A stretch of 37,226 bases of DNA from a virus: positions 1 through 37,226 of the IMG/VR virus record IMGVR_UViG_3300035704_000386; one strand, 5' to 3'. Made by a program: the position numbers and the translations under genes. The notes under the pieces are model-generated. The model was not told where the DNA came from. It worked only from the letters and a program-made list of their open reading frames with translations, and did no database searches. Of this stretch, positions 13,515 through 23,100 are shown in pieces (within the stretch, counting starts at the first letter, position 1; each line of letters opens with the position of its first letter).

Positions 13515-15689
13515 CTACGAGACCCACTCGATCAGAAGCGCAACGCTCGCGGTCGCCGTCGCGCCCTCGGCAGTGCCGACGTGGAAGAAAAGCTGCGGCA
13601 GGTTGAAACCTTCGATATTCACGTTGGTGATCTGGATGACCTGAAGGTTATTCGCTGTGTTCGGCGTGGTCGCGCTCACAGTGATAGCGGTGCTGCCGGT
13701 CGGGATCAGCGCCGTTCCGCCACCAGAGGCCGCCGTGAAGAGCCCGAAGGTAGCTGTCGTCAAGCTGTGCGTCGCGAGCGAGATGATCAGCCCGACCACG
13801 CGATAAAGCGAGAAGCCGGCCGGGCCGGGCGGCACAGTGATGGCCGTGTCGCTGTTGGCGCTGTTGAAATCGACGCCCGCGACCCGGACGACCGTTCGCG
13901 GGAGGCCGAGCAAGGCAAGGATCTGCGGGACCGTTCCGGCGGCCGCACCTGCAATCTTGAAGGTGTTGGATGCCGTATCGATCGTCTTGTTGGTCAGAGT
14001 GTCGGTCGTAGCCTTGGCGACCAATGTGTCCGTCGTCGCCGGCAGAGTAATGACGCCAGATGCCACGGCCGTGGCCTGAACAGTCGTCGAGCCCGACGTT
14101 GATCCCATGAAGCCGGCGGTCGCGATTGCGACATTGCCGGCGTTCTCGACGAACTTATGTGTTCCCGTGCCGCCGTCCGAGACTGTTGCGTTCACGTTAC
14201 CGGCGATCACGTAGTGGTCGCTCGCGCCAGCCTGCACCGTGATCGTGCTGCCGGCCATGAGGTTGTCGGAGATGTTGAAGTTGCCGACCCCTCCGGTGAT
14301 CACGATGTTGCCCGGCGGCGAATTGATGAAGTTGTTGCAGCAATGCACTGCGCCTGCGTAGCCGCCCTGCACGTTCAGCGCGAAGCCGCTGCCGATGCCG
14401 TTACCGCCGCCCAACTCGCAATGCGAGATGTTGATCCAGGCTTGTGCGTTGGACGATGGATTGACCAGCACCCCGTAGCTGATATCGGAGTTCAGCACGT
14501 CCATGACGGCCGGTCCGCCGCTCGGCGCGGTGAACACAATGCTGGCGGCGAAGCCTACGCCGGTGAAGTCGCATAGATCGAGATGGTTCTCGTTGACGCC
14601 AGAGCCGGTGACCGACAGGCCGCAATAGGACTGCGGCGCCTGCAGGAGCCAATCGGCCGTTCCGTCGGCGATCGGCTGGCCGTAATTCTTGAGTGTCGGC
14701 GCTGAAGCTCCGGTTATGCCGGCCGTGGTGCAGACGATCGCGTAGCCGCCAGAGATCCGCGTAACGCCCTGCGCGACGCTCGTGCTCGCGGCCCAGGCCG
14801 GGTACGGCATCGTCGTCGGCGAAATGATGCCGGATCCTTGGTGGTCGAAGTCACAGCGAAGGAACCAGTTGCCGCCGCCGTTGACGCAGGTCGCAGTGCT
14901 GTAGCCGTTGCTGAAGCCGACGTGATCGAAATAGTTGTTGCTTCCAGTGATGAACAGCGGAATCGACCCGCCGAGAATCGACAGGTTGCGGAACATGCCG
15001 TTGTTGCCGGTCACGGCGACCGCAACCTGCGTCGCGCCGAACGAAGCTGTGTCGAAGCCCTTGCCCTCAATCGTCAGGTTCTCGATCTGACAGACGTTGC
15101 CGGTGACATCGAAAATAGTCACGTCGTTGCTGCCGGCCGTAATGAGGATGGCCTCGCGGCAGGCTCCGATGATGACGACGCGGTCGAGAACCTGAAGCGT
15201 TTGTGAGATCACATAGACGCCGGCCGGCACCCACACGCGACCGCCGGCGCCCCCACCCGATGCCGCGCTCAGCGCTGCCGCGAATCCGACTGTTGCATCG
15301 CTTCCATCGCCCTTGGCACCGAATGCGGTGACATCGAACCAGGGCACGCCGCCCTTGAAGCGCTGCTGGGCATCGACGACGTTCCCATGCGACCCGCCCC
15401 CCGGCAGCGTCACATAGACGTCCTTGGCGCCCGAGCCCCAATTCACAGCGGCATCGGAATTGCTGCTTTCGTAGACCGTGACTCGCGAGATCGAGTTTGC
15501 TCCCGCGTTGTAACGACCCAGCCCGATCTCGCGGTTCGTGCCCTGCTTGATGCCGTAATAGAAGGTGTCGCCGTTGGCGAAGCGATGCGCGAAGGGAAAG
15601 TACGACGTGACCGCGCCTGCCAGCACGAGATCGCCCGTCCCGGTCGAAGCCGACGTCTCGCGGACGTCACTGAAGAGCGCGAAGGTCAC
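13515..15689 (-). CDS. tailspike/tail fibre with pectate-lyase-like beta-helix
   Basis: 724 residues starting with GTG at 15689. Residues 1-105 are an adaptor domain shared with the protein encoded just upstream (VYESSNSD and GAKDVYV motifs). Then comes the Pectate_lyase_3 signature: DVTAFGAKGDGSDAT, followed by GGRVWVPAGVYVIS and a long series of short Asn/Gly-rich beta coils (for example NVCQIENLTIEG), as in right-handed beta-helix tailspikes. The C-terminal part has the TDTLTNKTI motif of fibre proteins and a beta-rich tip domain. Likely recognises or cuts host surface polysaccharide; catalytic residues cannot be assigned by eye. Confidence 0.85.
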   Translation of the reverse strand: MTFALFSDVRETSASTGTGDLVLAGAVTSYFPFAHRFANGDTFYYGIKQGTNREIGLGRYNAGANSISRVTVYESSNSDAAVNWGSGAKDVYVTLPGGGSHGNVVDAQQRFKGGVPWFDVTAFGAKGDGSDATVGFAAALSAASGGGAGGRVWVPAGVYVISQTLQVLDRVVIIGACREAILITAGSNDVTIFDVTGNVCQIENLTIEGKGFDTASFGATQVAVAVTGNNGMFRNLSILGGSIPLFITGSNNYFDHVGFSNGYSTATCVNGGGNWFLRCDFDHQGSGIISPTTMPYPAWAASTSVAQGVTRISGGYAIVCTTAGITGASAPTLKNYGQPIADGTADWLLQAPQSYCGLSVTGSGVNENHLDLCDFTGVGFAASIVFTAPSGGPAVMDVLNSDISYGVLVNPSSNAQAWINISHCELGGGNGIGSGFALNVQGGYAGAVHCCNNFINSPPGNIVITGGVGNFNISDNLMAGSTITVQAGASDHYVIAGNVNATVSDGGTGTHKFVENAGNVAIATAGFMGSTSGSTTVQATAVASGVITLPATTDTLVAKATTDTLTNKTIDTASNTFKIAGAAAGTVPQILALLGLPRTVVRVAGVDFNSANSDTAITVPPGPAGFSLYRVVGLIISLATHSLTTATFGLFTAASGGGTALIPTGSTAITVSATTPNTANNLQVIQITNVNIEGFNLPQLFFHVGTAEGATATASVALLIEWVS

Positions 15690-15695
15690 GTGCGA

Positions 15696-16730
15696 TCACC
15701 CGCCGTAGTAGATTTCGATCAGCCAGAACGTAGACGGCTGCATGTTGTTGTGTGGGTTGCCGCCAGCATGGTCCGTCAAGGTGATGTTGCTTGATGCACT
15801 GCCGGTCGACGTGGTGCTGAGGCCGGTATTGACCCCATCGGCCGTGCCGCCGCCCACGAGCGTGTTGTTGTTGCCGGACACGGAATAAGAATGCGCGTGC
15901 GTGCCGTCCGCCATCGTGAACTGGCCAGTAGGCGCCTCTGCCAGCGTGAGGGTGTGGGTCTCCTCGCCGAACGTCGAGCCTGTATTTCGCCCTGTCAGTC
16001 CCGCGCCATTCCCCGCGATACACAGAGCACGCCCGAGTTGCTTAGGCAGCGTGATGCGGCAGTGGGCGGCCCACGCCGCGGCGGCCGTGCCCTGGCCCGC
16101 GCGCGTTGTCGCGCCGCCCGTGCTCGTCAATAGCGGCGCATCACCGTCGCCTACGCAGACGTAAATGACATTGAAAAGCGCCTGGAACACCGCGTTCGCA
16201 TGCACGGCACCCGAGGAACCATCCCCTATGGTCGCGTCGTCCATGAACAGCCAGCCTGGCGAAGCCGTCGTCGAATCGAGGGTCAGCCTGGCGTTGCCGA
16301 CCCGCCACACGGTGCTGTCGACCTTGTCTTGCGACACGGCGTGCGCCGCGAGCTTTCCATTGGTGACGTTGAGATCGGCAATCTTCGGCGTCGTGACGGC
16401 GTTCGCCTGCAGACTTTCGGTCGAGCCCAGCTTGGCTGCAGACTGGTCGATGAAGACGTCCTTGGCGCCCGCGCTGAAATTGACCGCGAGATCCGAGTTC
16501 GAGCTTTCGTAGACGGTCGTGCGCGTGAGTGTGTTGGTGGCGCTATAGGTGCCGAGACCTATCTCCCATTCCCCGGCTCCAGGGTTGACGGCCGTGTACC
16601 AGCACGTATCGCCGAGGCTCATCACACTCGCGAAGGCGCGATGGTCCGTGACCGCGCCTGCGAGCGCCAACGCGGCCGTGCCGGTCGTCGTCGACGACTC
16701 GCGAACGCGGCTTTTGAAGATCAATGCCAT
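15696..16730 (-). CDS. tail fibre with phage tail-collar-like C-terminus
   Basis: 344 residues. The N-terminal 105 residues match the adaptor of the downstream tailspike: T-G-(T)-L-A-G-A-V-T, E-(W)-E-I-G-L-G, VYESSNSD, SAGAKDVF. The middle has segments typical of short fibres (AAKLGSTE, GWLFMDDATIGDG). The C-terminus (LPKQLGRALCIAGN, TLTLAEAPTG, HAHS, PHNNMQPSTFWLIEIYY) follows the tail-collar/microcystin-dependent-protein pattern, whose ending is normally HNNMQP plus hydrophobic residues. Likely a receptor-binding or collar fibre. Confidence 0.82.
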   Translation of the reverse strand: MALIFKSRVRESSTTTGTAALALAGAVTDHRAFASVMSLGDTCWYTAVNPGAGEWEIGLGTYSATNTLTRTTVYESSNSDLAVNFSAGAKDVFIDQSAAKLGSTESLQANAVTTPKIADLNVTNGKLAAHAVSQDKVDSTVWRVGNARLTLDSTTASPGWLFMDDATIGDGSSGAVHANAVFQALFNVIYVCVGDGDAPLLTSTGGATTRAGQGTAAAAWAAHCRITLPKQLGRALCIAGNGAGLTGRNTGSTFGEETHTLTLAEAPTGQFTMADGTHAHSYSVSGNNNTLVGGGTADGVNTGLSTTSTGSASSNITLTDHAGGNPHNNMQPSTFWLIEIYYGG

Positions 16731-16743
16731 GTGGGGGGTGCGG

Positions 16744-17511
16744 CTAGAGCCGCTCCTCGAGCTTGTATTCGCGCGAATAGATGTCGAAGAACGTCGGCTG
16801 GCTCGCCGGCGTCAGGTCGCTGATGAGACCCCAGATCGAATCGCGCGCGAGGTTGCTGCTCGCGGGATCGCGGATCATGAGGACGTCCTTGCGCTGGCCG
16901 TTGGCGACGTCGATCGCCTCGACCAGGTCGTTCATCTGCGCCTCGGTCACGAAGTCGAAGGTGAGGTCGAGGGTGCGATACTGATTGTCGTTCCAGATCT
17001 GCGTCTGGCCGCCGCGCGTCTTGGTCCGCACCGAGCGGTCGACCCACCCGCGCTGCCAGCCGTAGATGTGGTTGTAGGTGAAGGCCGTGCGCGTGCCGAC
17101 GAACACCCGGCCGGCCTCGACGAAGGCAGCGCCGGTGTCGGCGAGGTCGAAGCGCACATAACGGCCGCTGGCCGGCGCGCCGAGCAAGCCGATATAGGTG
17201 CCGTAGTTCGCGTCGACTGGGACGGTGCCGCTGTCGAACACGTCGCCGGCGGCGCCGGTCGCGTCCGAGCTCGAGATGCGCGCGCGCACGGTTCCGGCGG
17301 CGCCGAGTGTCATGCCGAACAGCGCGACGGTGTCGATCGGCGTCGCGGCCCCGAGGTCGACCAGCGCGAAGGCGGGCGCGAAGCGGCTGCGCCAGCGCCG
17401 CGCGACATGCGGGTTCTGCAGATTCGACGCCGGCAGTGTCAGCTCCTGGTCGGAGGCCACAATCACGCCGGCATCGGCAAGGTTGTTATAGGCGATCGCC
17501 GCGTTAGCCAT
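16744..17511 (-). CDS. tail tip/baseplate protein with galactose-binding-like N-terminus
   Basis: 255 residues. N-terminal half reads like a discoidin/galactose-binding beta sandwich: LPASNLQNPHVARRWRS, then LVDLGAATPIDTVALFG and a GTVRARISS strand. The C-terminal half (TLDLTFDFVTEAQMNDLVEAID and RKDVLMIRD) has the look of distal-tail/baseplate components. Start overlaps the stop of the large tip protein at 17504. Tip-protein role inferred from position between hub-like and fibre genes. Confidence 0.6.
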   Translation of the reverse strand: MANAAIAYNNLADAGVIVASDQELTLPASNLQNPHVARRWRSRFAPAFALVDLGAATPIDTVALFGMTLGAAGTVRARISSSDATGAAGDVFDSGTVPVDANYGTYIGLLGAPASGRYVRFDLADTGAAFVEAGRVFVGTRTAFTYNHIYGWQRGWVDRSVRTKTRGGQTQIWNDNQYRTLDLTFDFVTEAQMNDLVEAIDVANGQRKDVLMIRDPASSNLARDSIWGLISDLTPASQPTFFDIYSREYKLEERL

Positions 17512-19075
17512 AGGCGACCACCTCGACGGTGTTGCTCTTGCCGTCGTCGGTCATCTCGACGATCGTCAGCAGCCGCCCGGTGCTCAGGTCCCAGCGCGGA
17601 TAGGTGATCACGATGGTTTCGCCGAGGTTGTGCTGCAGCGCGCGCGGCGGCAGTGTCGCGCGATAGAGCGCCCGTGCACTGCCGTAGAGCACCAGGCGCC
17701 GCGCCGCCTCGGCCTGCGCATCGGCCTCGTTGGCGAAATAAGCCTCGATCGGGTCGGGATCCTGCGCGAACGGATGGTCGCCCCGGATCGCGTCGCTGGA
17801 GGCCTCCGAGAGTCGGAACGACTCCGACACGAAGGCCTTGCGATCGGCGCTCACGGCGCCGGCGAGGTCGGTCTGCACCGTCCACGAACGCTGATAGGCG
17901 ACACGCTGACGCCACGGAGGCGGCGTCAGGTCGCTCGGCAGCGGCTCGCGCTTGATGTCGATATCGTCGATCCGGTCGAAGCGATCGACGGGTACGCCGG
18001 CGGGCGCAACGAAGACGTTCGCCTCAAGGCGCCCGTCGCGGCGGAACCCGGCCCATCCGCCGACGCCGCCCATGATGTTGGCGACCACATCGGCGACCGA
18101 TGAGGTGTCGTCCGACCCGAGCCAGTAGCCGATTGGCGCAGGCTGCGTGACCTCGAGCGCCGCGAACGACGGCAGGTAGAGATCGTCGGGATCCACGATC
18201 ACCGTCGACGTCCCGACGAGGCGGCGCACGATCGTGCCAGACGTCGCGACGAAGACGCCGCCCGTTGCGTCCCCGTCGACGTCGGCTGTTACCGTGCCGA
18301 CCGGCGATGATCCGAGCTTGACGTAACCCTGCGCGAGGCAGGTGTCGTAGAAGCCCGCCGCGACCGTGGCGGCCGCCAGCGCGGCGTAGTCGGCATGGTC
18401 CGCCCCCGCCCCCAGCGCCGAGCCGCGGTCATAGACCGCGGCAACACCGCTCACCGGCCCGTCGTTGACCTGGTAGATGAGGCTCGCCGGCACCACGAGC
18501 GGGGGCGAAACGTTGAGCACATGGCCGAAGGCGCGCGGCTTGCGCTTTCCGGCGAGATCGGCGCCGCCGTCCTGGGCGCCCGTCCCGCCGTAGACGTTGG
18601 GCTGCGCCGGCACGGTGAGCTTGTAGCCGTTGTCGCGCAGCACGACCTTGATGATGGATTCGTCGATCGCCCAGTCGGCCGCGGTGCCGACGAACACGGG
18701 AAAGAAGTCCGCGTAGTCGTCGCCGAGACGGCCGCACTTGACCACGATGTCGCGGCCGTCGATCGCATATCCCTCGATCAGGAAGTCATAGGTGCCGTCG
18801 GCGTTGTCGACGTCCATTTCGCCGTCGCCGGTCGTGAACACCCCGATATCGCTGCCGCCGAGCAGCGAGCGCTTGAAGTTGAGCGGCTGTTGGAGCGTCC
18901 CGGCGAAGGGCTGCGAGCGCAGCGCATCGGTCGGCTTGGTCGCAAACTCCGTCGTCGCCGAATAAAGCACGAAGGCGAAATCGGCGTTCACGGTGCCGGT
19001 CGCGAGCAGCAGAACGAGCATGTCGCGCGCCGAGCCACAAAACGGCCGCGTGCCGAAGGCCGACATGCCGAACAT
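17504..19075 (-). CDS. tail tip/hub-like protein, unknown family
   Basis: 523 residues starting in a TGATG overlap with the previous gene. The N-terminal 150 residues, with FKRSLLGGSDIGVF, GEMDVDNADGTYDF and FPVFVGTAADW, are of the type seen at the start of hub proteins in rhizobial phages. The centre has a GYWLGSDDTSSVADVVANIMGG stretch like the lid of a hub domain, and the C-terminus (LGETIVITYPRWDLS, GRLLTIVEM) looks like the oligomerising beta domain of gp27-like hubs. Function from position and overall resemblance, not a firm family hit. Confidence 0.55.
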   Translation of the reverse strand: MFGMSAFGTRPFCGSARDMLVLLLATGTVNADFAFVLYSATTEFATKPTDALRSQPFAGTLQQPLNFKRSLLGGSDIGVFTTGDGEMDVDNADGTYDFLIEGYAIDGRDIVVKCGRLGDDYADFFPVFVGTAADWAIDESIIKVVLRDNGYKLTVPAQPNVYGGTGAQDGGADLAGKRKPRAFGHVLNVSPPLVVPASLIYQVNDGPVSGVAAVYDRGSALGAGADHADYAALAAATVAAGFYDTCLAQGYVKLGSSPVGTVTADVDGDATGGVFVATSGTIVRRLVGTSTVIVDPDDLYLPSFAALEVTQPAPIGYWLGSDDTSSVADVVANIMGGVGGWAGFRRDGRLEANVFVAPAGVPVDRFDRIDDIDIKREPLPSDLTPPPWRQRVAYQRSWTVQTDLAGAVSADRKAFVSESFRLSEASSDAIRGDHPFAQDPDPIEAYFANEADAQAEAARRLVLYGSARALYRATLPPRALQHNLGETIVITYPRWDLSTGRLLTIVEMTDDGKSNTVEVVAYG

Positions 19076-19275
19076 CAGACGCGCCCCGACGTCACGACGC
19101 TCGGATGCAGCTCGGCCGTATAGATCAGCCGTGCGCTCGTATCGGTCAGCACGGCCTCACGGCCCGTGATCGCGATGGCGGAAAGAGTTCCCGTACACAG
19201 GATCAATACCGCGACATCCGACCGATCGGTCAGGTCGCCGACCGGCAGATCGCCGAGCGCTGATTCGCCGAGCAT
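19075..19275 (-). CDS. small tail-region protein, unknown
   Basis: 66 residues of beta-rich sequence (DVAVLILCTGTLSAIAITG, TSARLIYTAELHPS). Its stop overlaps the start of the hub-like gene (TGATG), so the two are coupled. No family recognised; it is likely to be a minor virion or assembly protein from position. Confidence 0.55.
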   Translation of the reverse strand: MLGESALGDLPVGDLTDRSDVAVLILCTGTLSAIAITGREAVLTDTSARLIYTAELHPSVVTSGRV

Positions 19276-19292
19276 GCGTGTTTCTCAGGCGG

Positions 19293-19700
19293 TCAATCGA
19301 ACTGGATCGCGAGCTGCGACGGCACGAGCTGGAAGACGTCGCCAGTCGGCACCGCCTTGGCGGTCGTGGGCGCGCCCCAGATGCACATGTTGCCGGCCGT
19401 AGCAGCGTCCTCGATCGCGACGAAGCTTACGGTCCCCCAATCGGCGGTCGCCGGGCCGGCCGTGATGGTCGCGGTGTTCTGGCTGAAGCCATTTGTCGCG
19501 TCGGTCGCATTCATCTTAGTCGCGAGCGTCTGGCGCGCGTAGCCGGTGCCGCTGGTCGACACTTCGTTCGCATGCGAACCGGCGTCGGTCGGCGAGGCGG
19601 TGTGAAGCGAGAGAAAGACCGCCGTCGGCATCGAATAGGGCGCGATGTTGAGGAAGGCATCGAGCAACGCCTTCTGCAGGAACGACGTCATGCCGGACAT
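19293..19700 (-). CDS. tail-associated structural protein, unknown
   Basis: 135 residues (a second ATG lies at 19691). Contains MPTAVFLSLHTASPTDAGSH, GYARQTLA and a late GNMCIWGA segment, a pattern I associate with short 'phage tail fibre' unknowns: a small beta-sandwich with a T-A-S-P-T-D loop. Position between tape-measure and tip genes supports a tail role. A loosely similar architecture is in the protein at 31080-31562. Confidence 0.6.
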   Translation of the reverse strand: MSGMTSFLQKALLDAFLNIAPYSMPTAVFLSLHTASPTDAGSHANEVSTSGTGYARQTLATKMNATDATNGFSQNTATITAGPATADWGTVSFVAIEDAATAGNMCIWGAPTTAKAVPTGDVFQLVPSQLAIQFD

Positions 19701-19726
19701 CTCAAACCCTCGACATATTCCAGGCC

Positions 19727-20134
19727 CTAAACACGCGGGTCGCGATAGCCGTTGAGCCGCGCGCCGCCGTAAAGAGGAGTGTCAGCCGGCCACTGCATCT
19801 GGATCGGCCCCTCGATCGCGCCGTGGCGGCGGCAGATCGTCTCGAGCTGGGCGCGCAGAGCCGCCGTAAAGTCGGCCTGCGTGACGATGCTCCAAGAGTT
19901 GCGCAGCCGCGCGACCTCGCGCATGGCTGCCGCGGCCGCGACCAGCGTGCGGAACGAGGCCCAACAGAACGGCAGGCTCAGGCCGATCGGCAGCAGCGTC
20001 AGACCGAAGAGCTGCGGCGTGTCGAGCTGGCGATGCGCGGCCCAATCTCCCAGGCGCCAGGCGTAGACGTCGGTCATGCCGGTGAGGCCGCGCACGGCGA
20101 TCCGGCACGGAACGCAGACGTCGGCAACGCGCAT
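19727..20134 (-). CDS. tail protein encoded after the tape measure, unknown
   Basis: 135 residues; ATG 20134 overlaps the tape-measure stop (TGATG). Cys-x2-Cys near the start (VCVPCR), a hydrophobic centre (LFGLTLLPIGLSLPFCW) and a helical C-terminal half (FTAALRAQLETICRRHG). Genes in this slot normally encode minor tail/tip components. No family recognised. Confidence 0.55.
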   Translation of the reverse strand: MRVADVCVPCRIAVRGLTGMTDVYAWRLGDWAAHRQLDTPQLFGLTLLPIGLSLPFCWASFRTLVAAAAAMREVARLRNSWSIVTQADFTAALRAQLETICRRHGAIEGPIQMQWPADTPLYGGARLNGYRDPRV

Positions 20135-23100
20135 CACGCCGCCTTCTGGCTCGCCGGCTTGCCGCCCGGCCGGCCCGGCCGCCCGGCGGTGATCCGCGTC
20201 GTGTCGTTGAGCGCCCGCACCTCGGCGCGCAGGCCGGCGATCTCCTGGTGGAGCGCGGCGACGATCGCTTGATGGCCGGCGGCGACCGAACGCGCCAGGT
20301 CGGCGAAGTTCTGCCGGTAATTGTCGTTGCTCGAGCTCGAGCTGCCGATCGCCATGCCGGCGAAGGGCGACACCACGATGGTCGGCGAGAACGTCGGCAC
20401 GCTGCCGACCACGCCGCCGTCGGCGAAGTGCGGGATGTAGCTCGGCAGCTTGCCCGAGTTCATCGCCTCGAGCATCGGGCGGTACATCTGCGAGACGCGC
20501 GCGTTCATCACGAACTCGCCCGGCATCAGCATGCCCAGGACGCTGTCCTTGCCGGGCGTGCCGCCGGTGACCGGGCCGCCCTCGGCGAACCAGGTGAACG
20601 GGTTCCACCACTCGAAGCTGTCCTGCGGGGGCGCCGCCGGCGTGCCGGTGAGCTGCGTGTTCTGGGCGATCTGCGCCAGATAATCGACCATCGGCTGGAA
20701 GTACTGGCTCGATTGCGTGGTCGAGATCGCTTGCGACTGCGCGCCGAGCTGGGTGATCGAGGCCGAGATGTCGATCGACGCCGTCTTGGTGGTGGCCTGC
20801 AGGCCCTGGAGGACGACAAGGGTCTGCGCCGCGCTGTCGGTTGCCGATGCCGTCGCGTCGGTGTTCTGGCCGACGTCGCTGAGGTTGTCGTTGGCGGCCG
20901 CGAGCTGATCGCGCGAGGCGCCCGACGTCACGGCGACGCTGCCGAGCAGCTGGTTGGTCGTCCCGATCGCCGACACCAGGCCGGGCAGCCGCCCGAGGTC
21001 GCCGGTCACCTGGGCGTAGATCGCGCCGTAATCAGGCGAGCTTGCGAAGTAGGCCTGCGCGGCCGTGAGGAAGCTCTGCGCCGCGTTGGTGATCGACCCG
21101 AGTGCCGTGGAATCGCCGCCCTGCGCGGCCGTGAGCGTCGACTGATAGGTGGATTGGGCAGCCTGAAGCTTCTGCTGCGGCGAGAGCGTCGAGAGGTCGC
21201 CCTGCGCCAGGCTGGCCAGGAAATCGCCGACCGAGCTCGTGAGCTGGTCGAGCGCGGTCGTCGATTGGTGGACGACGCCGGCGAGCGACGGGAACTGTTT
21301 GATCAGGTCGCCGAAACTGTCGCCGACGAGGCCGGCGCCGTCGACGATCGCCTGCGCCTGCGCCTGGAAGTACTGCGCCACGATCGTGGGATCGGTGCCG
21401 AGCGACTGCGCGTCCGAGAGATCGCCGAGCGACTCGGTGATCAGGCTGCTGATGTCGTTGAGATAGCCCTTGCCGCCGGCGGCGTTGATCTTGGCTGTCA
21501 GGCCGCTGCGGAAATCCGACGTGATCTGGTTCAGCGCCTGATCGATGCCCGTGGAGATCGCCGCGGCGGCCGCGGTGGAGGACATGCCGAGATCCTGAAG
21601 CGTGCTCTGGAGCTGCTGCGCGGTGCCGCGCAGGGTGAGCAGCTTGGTCTGCACGTCGGTGAGCGGCGGGACGGTCTGCAGCAACGACACCGCGTAATTC
21701 TGCGCGGCCTGCTCGGCGACGGTGATCGGCGTGGTGTCGATGGGGCCGGCCGCCGCCGCCGGCTGCTTGAGCCCCACTTGATCGAGGATCGCCCCGAAAA
21801 AACCGCCGATCGACTGCGCGCTCTGCGTCGCGCCACCTTGCGTGAGCTGGATCACGTTGTGCGTGTCGGTGATGAACGCCTGGAGGCTGTCGCCGACCGC
21901 CTTGACGTTCGCGGCCGCCTTGACTGCGGGGCTGTCCGATCCGAGCCCCTGGTCGAGCGCCTCGACCATAACGTCGAAGGAGCCGATGAAGTCGCGCGCC
22001 GCCTTGTCGGCAAAATCCGTCAGCGCCTTCTGAATATCGTCGGCCGACTGGCCGGCCGCGTGCGCCGCGTCCGCGAACTTCTGCGCCTGCGCGGTCGCAT
22101 CGGACAGCGATTGCGTGAACGTGCCGCCTTGGTTTCCTTCCATCTGGTCGGTGAACTTCTTGACGTCGCCGGCCATGTCCGACCACGTCTTCTGCGCCGC
22201 GGCGAAATCGGCCTGCGCCTGCTTGAGCTGCGCGGCCTGGTTCTGCAGGGCCGAGATGCCGAGCGCCGCCGCGAAATTGCCGATGATGCCGAAGCTGCCG
22301 CCGCCGCCCGAGGCCGCGGACGACGATGCGTCGCCCATGCCCTTGGCCGAGTCGGAGACCGCGCTGCTGATCGATTGGGTAACGCCCGACATGGCGCTGC
22401 TGATCGACGAGGTCAGCGCCGACGCCATGGCCTTGAACTGGCTGACCATGTTCGTGACGTCGAAGCCGCCGCTGCTGCCGGTTCCGGTGGCGCTGCCGAA
22501 GAGGCCGTTGACCGCCGACGACATCGCCTTGCTGGCGATCTGAGACCCGAGATTGTTGATCGAGGCCGAGAGCGAGTCCGACAGCGATTTGCCCTGCGCC
22601 AGGTTCTGGATCAGCGTCTGCCCGAAATCGTTGACGTAGCCCTTGAGGTCCTTCATCGCCGACGAAAGCCGCATCGTCGCGGCGAGCCCGTCGTTCATGA
22701 ACGCCTGCCAGTCGTCGCCGTGGAGCTGCTGCTGCACCTGCGCGATCGACTTCTCGGTGTCGTCCATGAACACCGTCTGCAGGTCGAACGACGCCTTGCG
22801 CTGCGCGTCGAGCTCGGCCTGCGCCTGTTTCACCTGGCCGAGCGTCGCGGCGTATTTCGTGTATTCGTCGATCTGCGCCTGCGTGAGGACCTGGCCGTCG
22901 CGCGCGGCCTGGGCGATCCGCTCCTGCACGGCGGTGTATTGCGTCGCCGCGGCGATCGACATGCCCTGTGTCGCGATCGCGATATTTGTCGTGTCGATCT
23001 GCTGCTGCAGCGCATTGGTGCCGAGAAGGCGCTGGCGGGTCTGCTCGGCCGAGGCCGCGATGATCGCGTTCGTGATCTGCGGGTCTTTGAGCTGCTCGAC

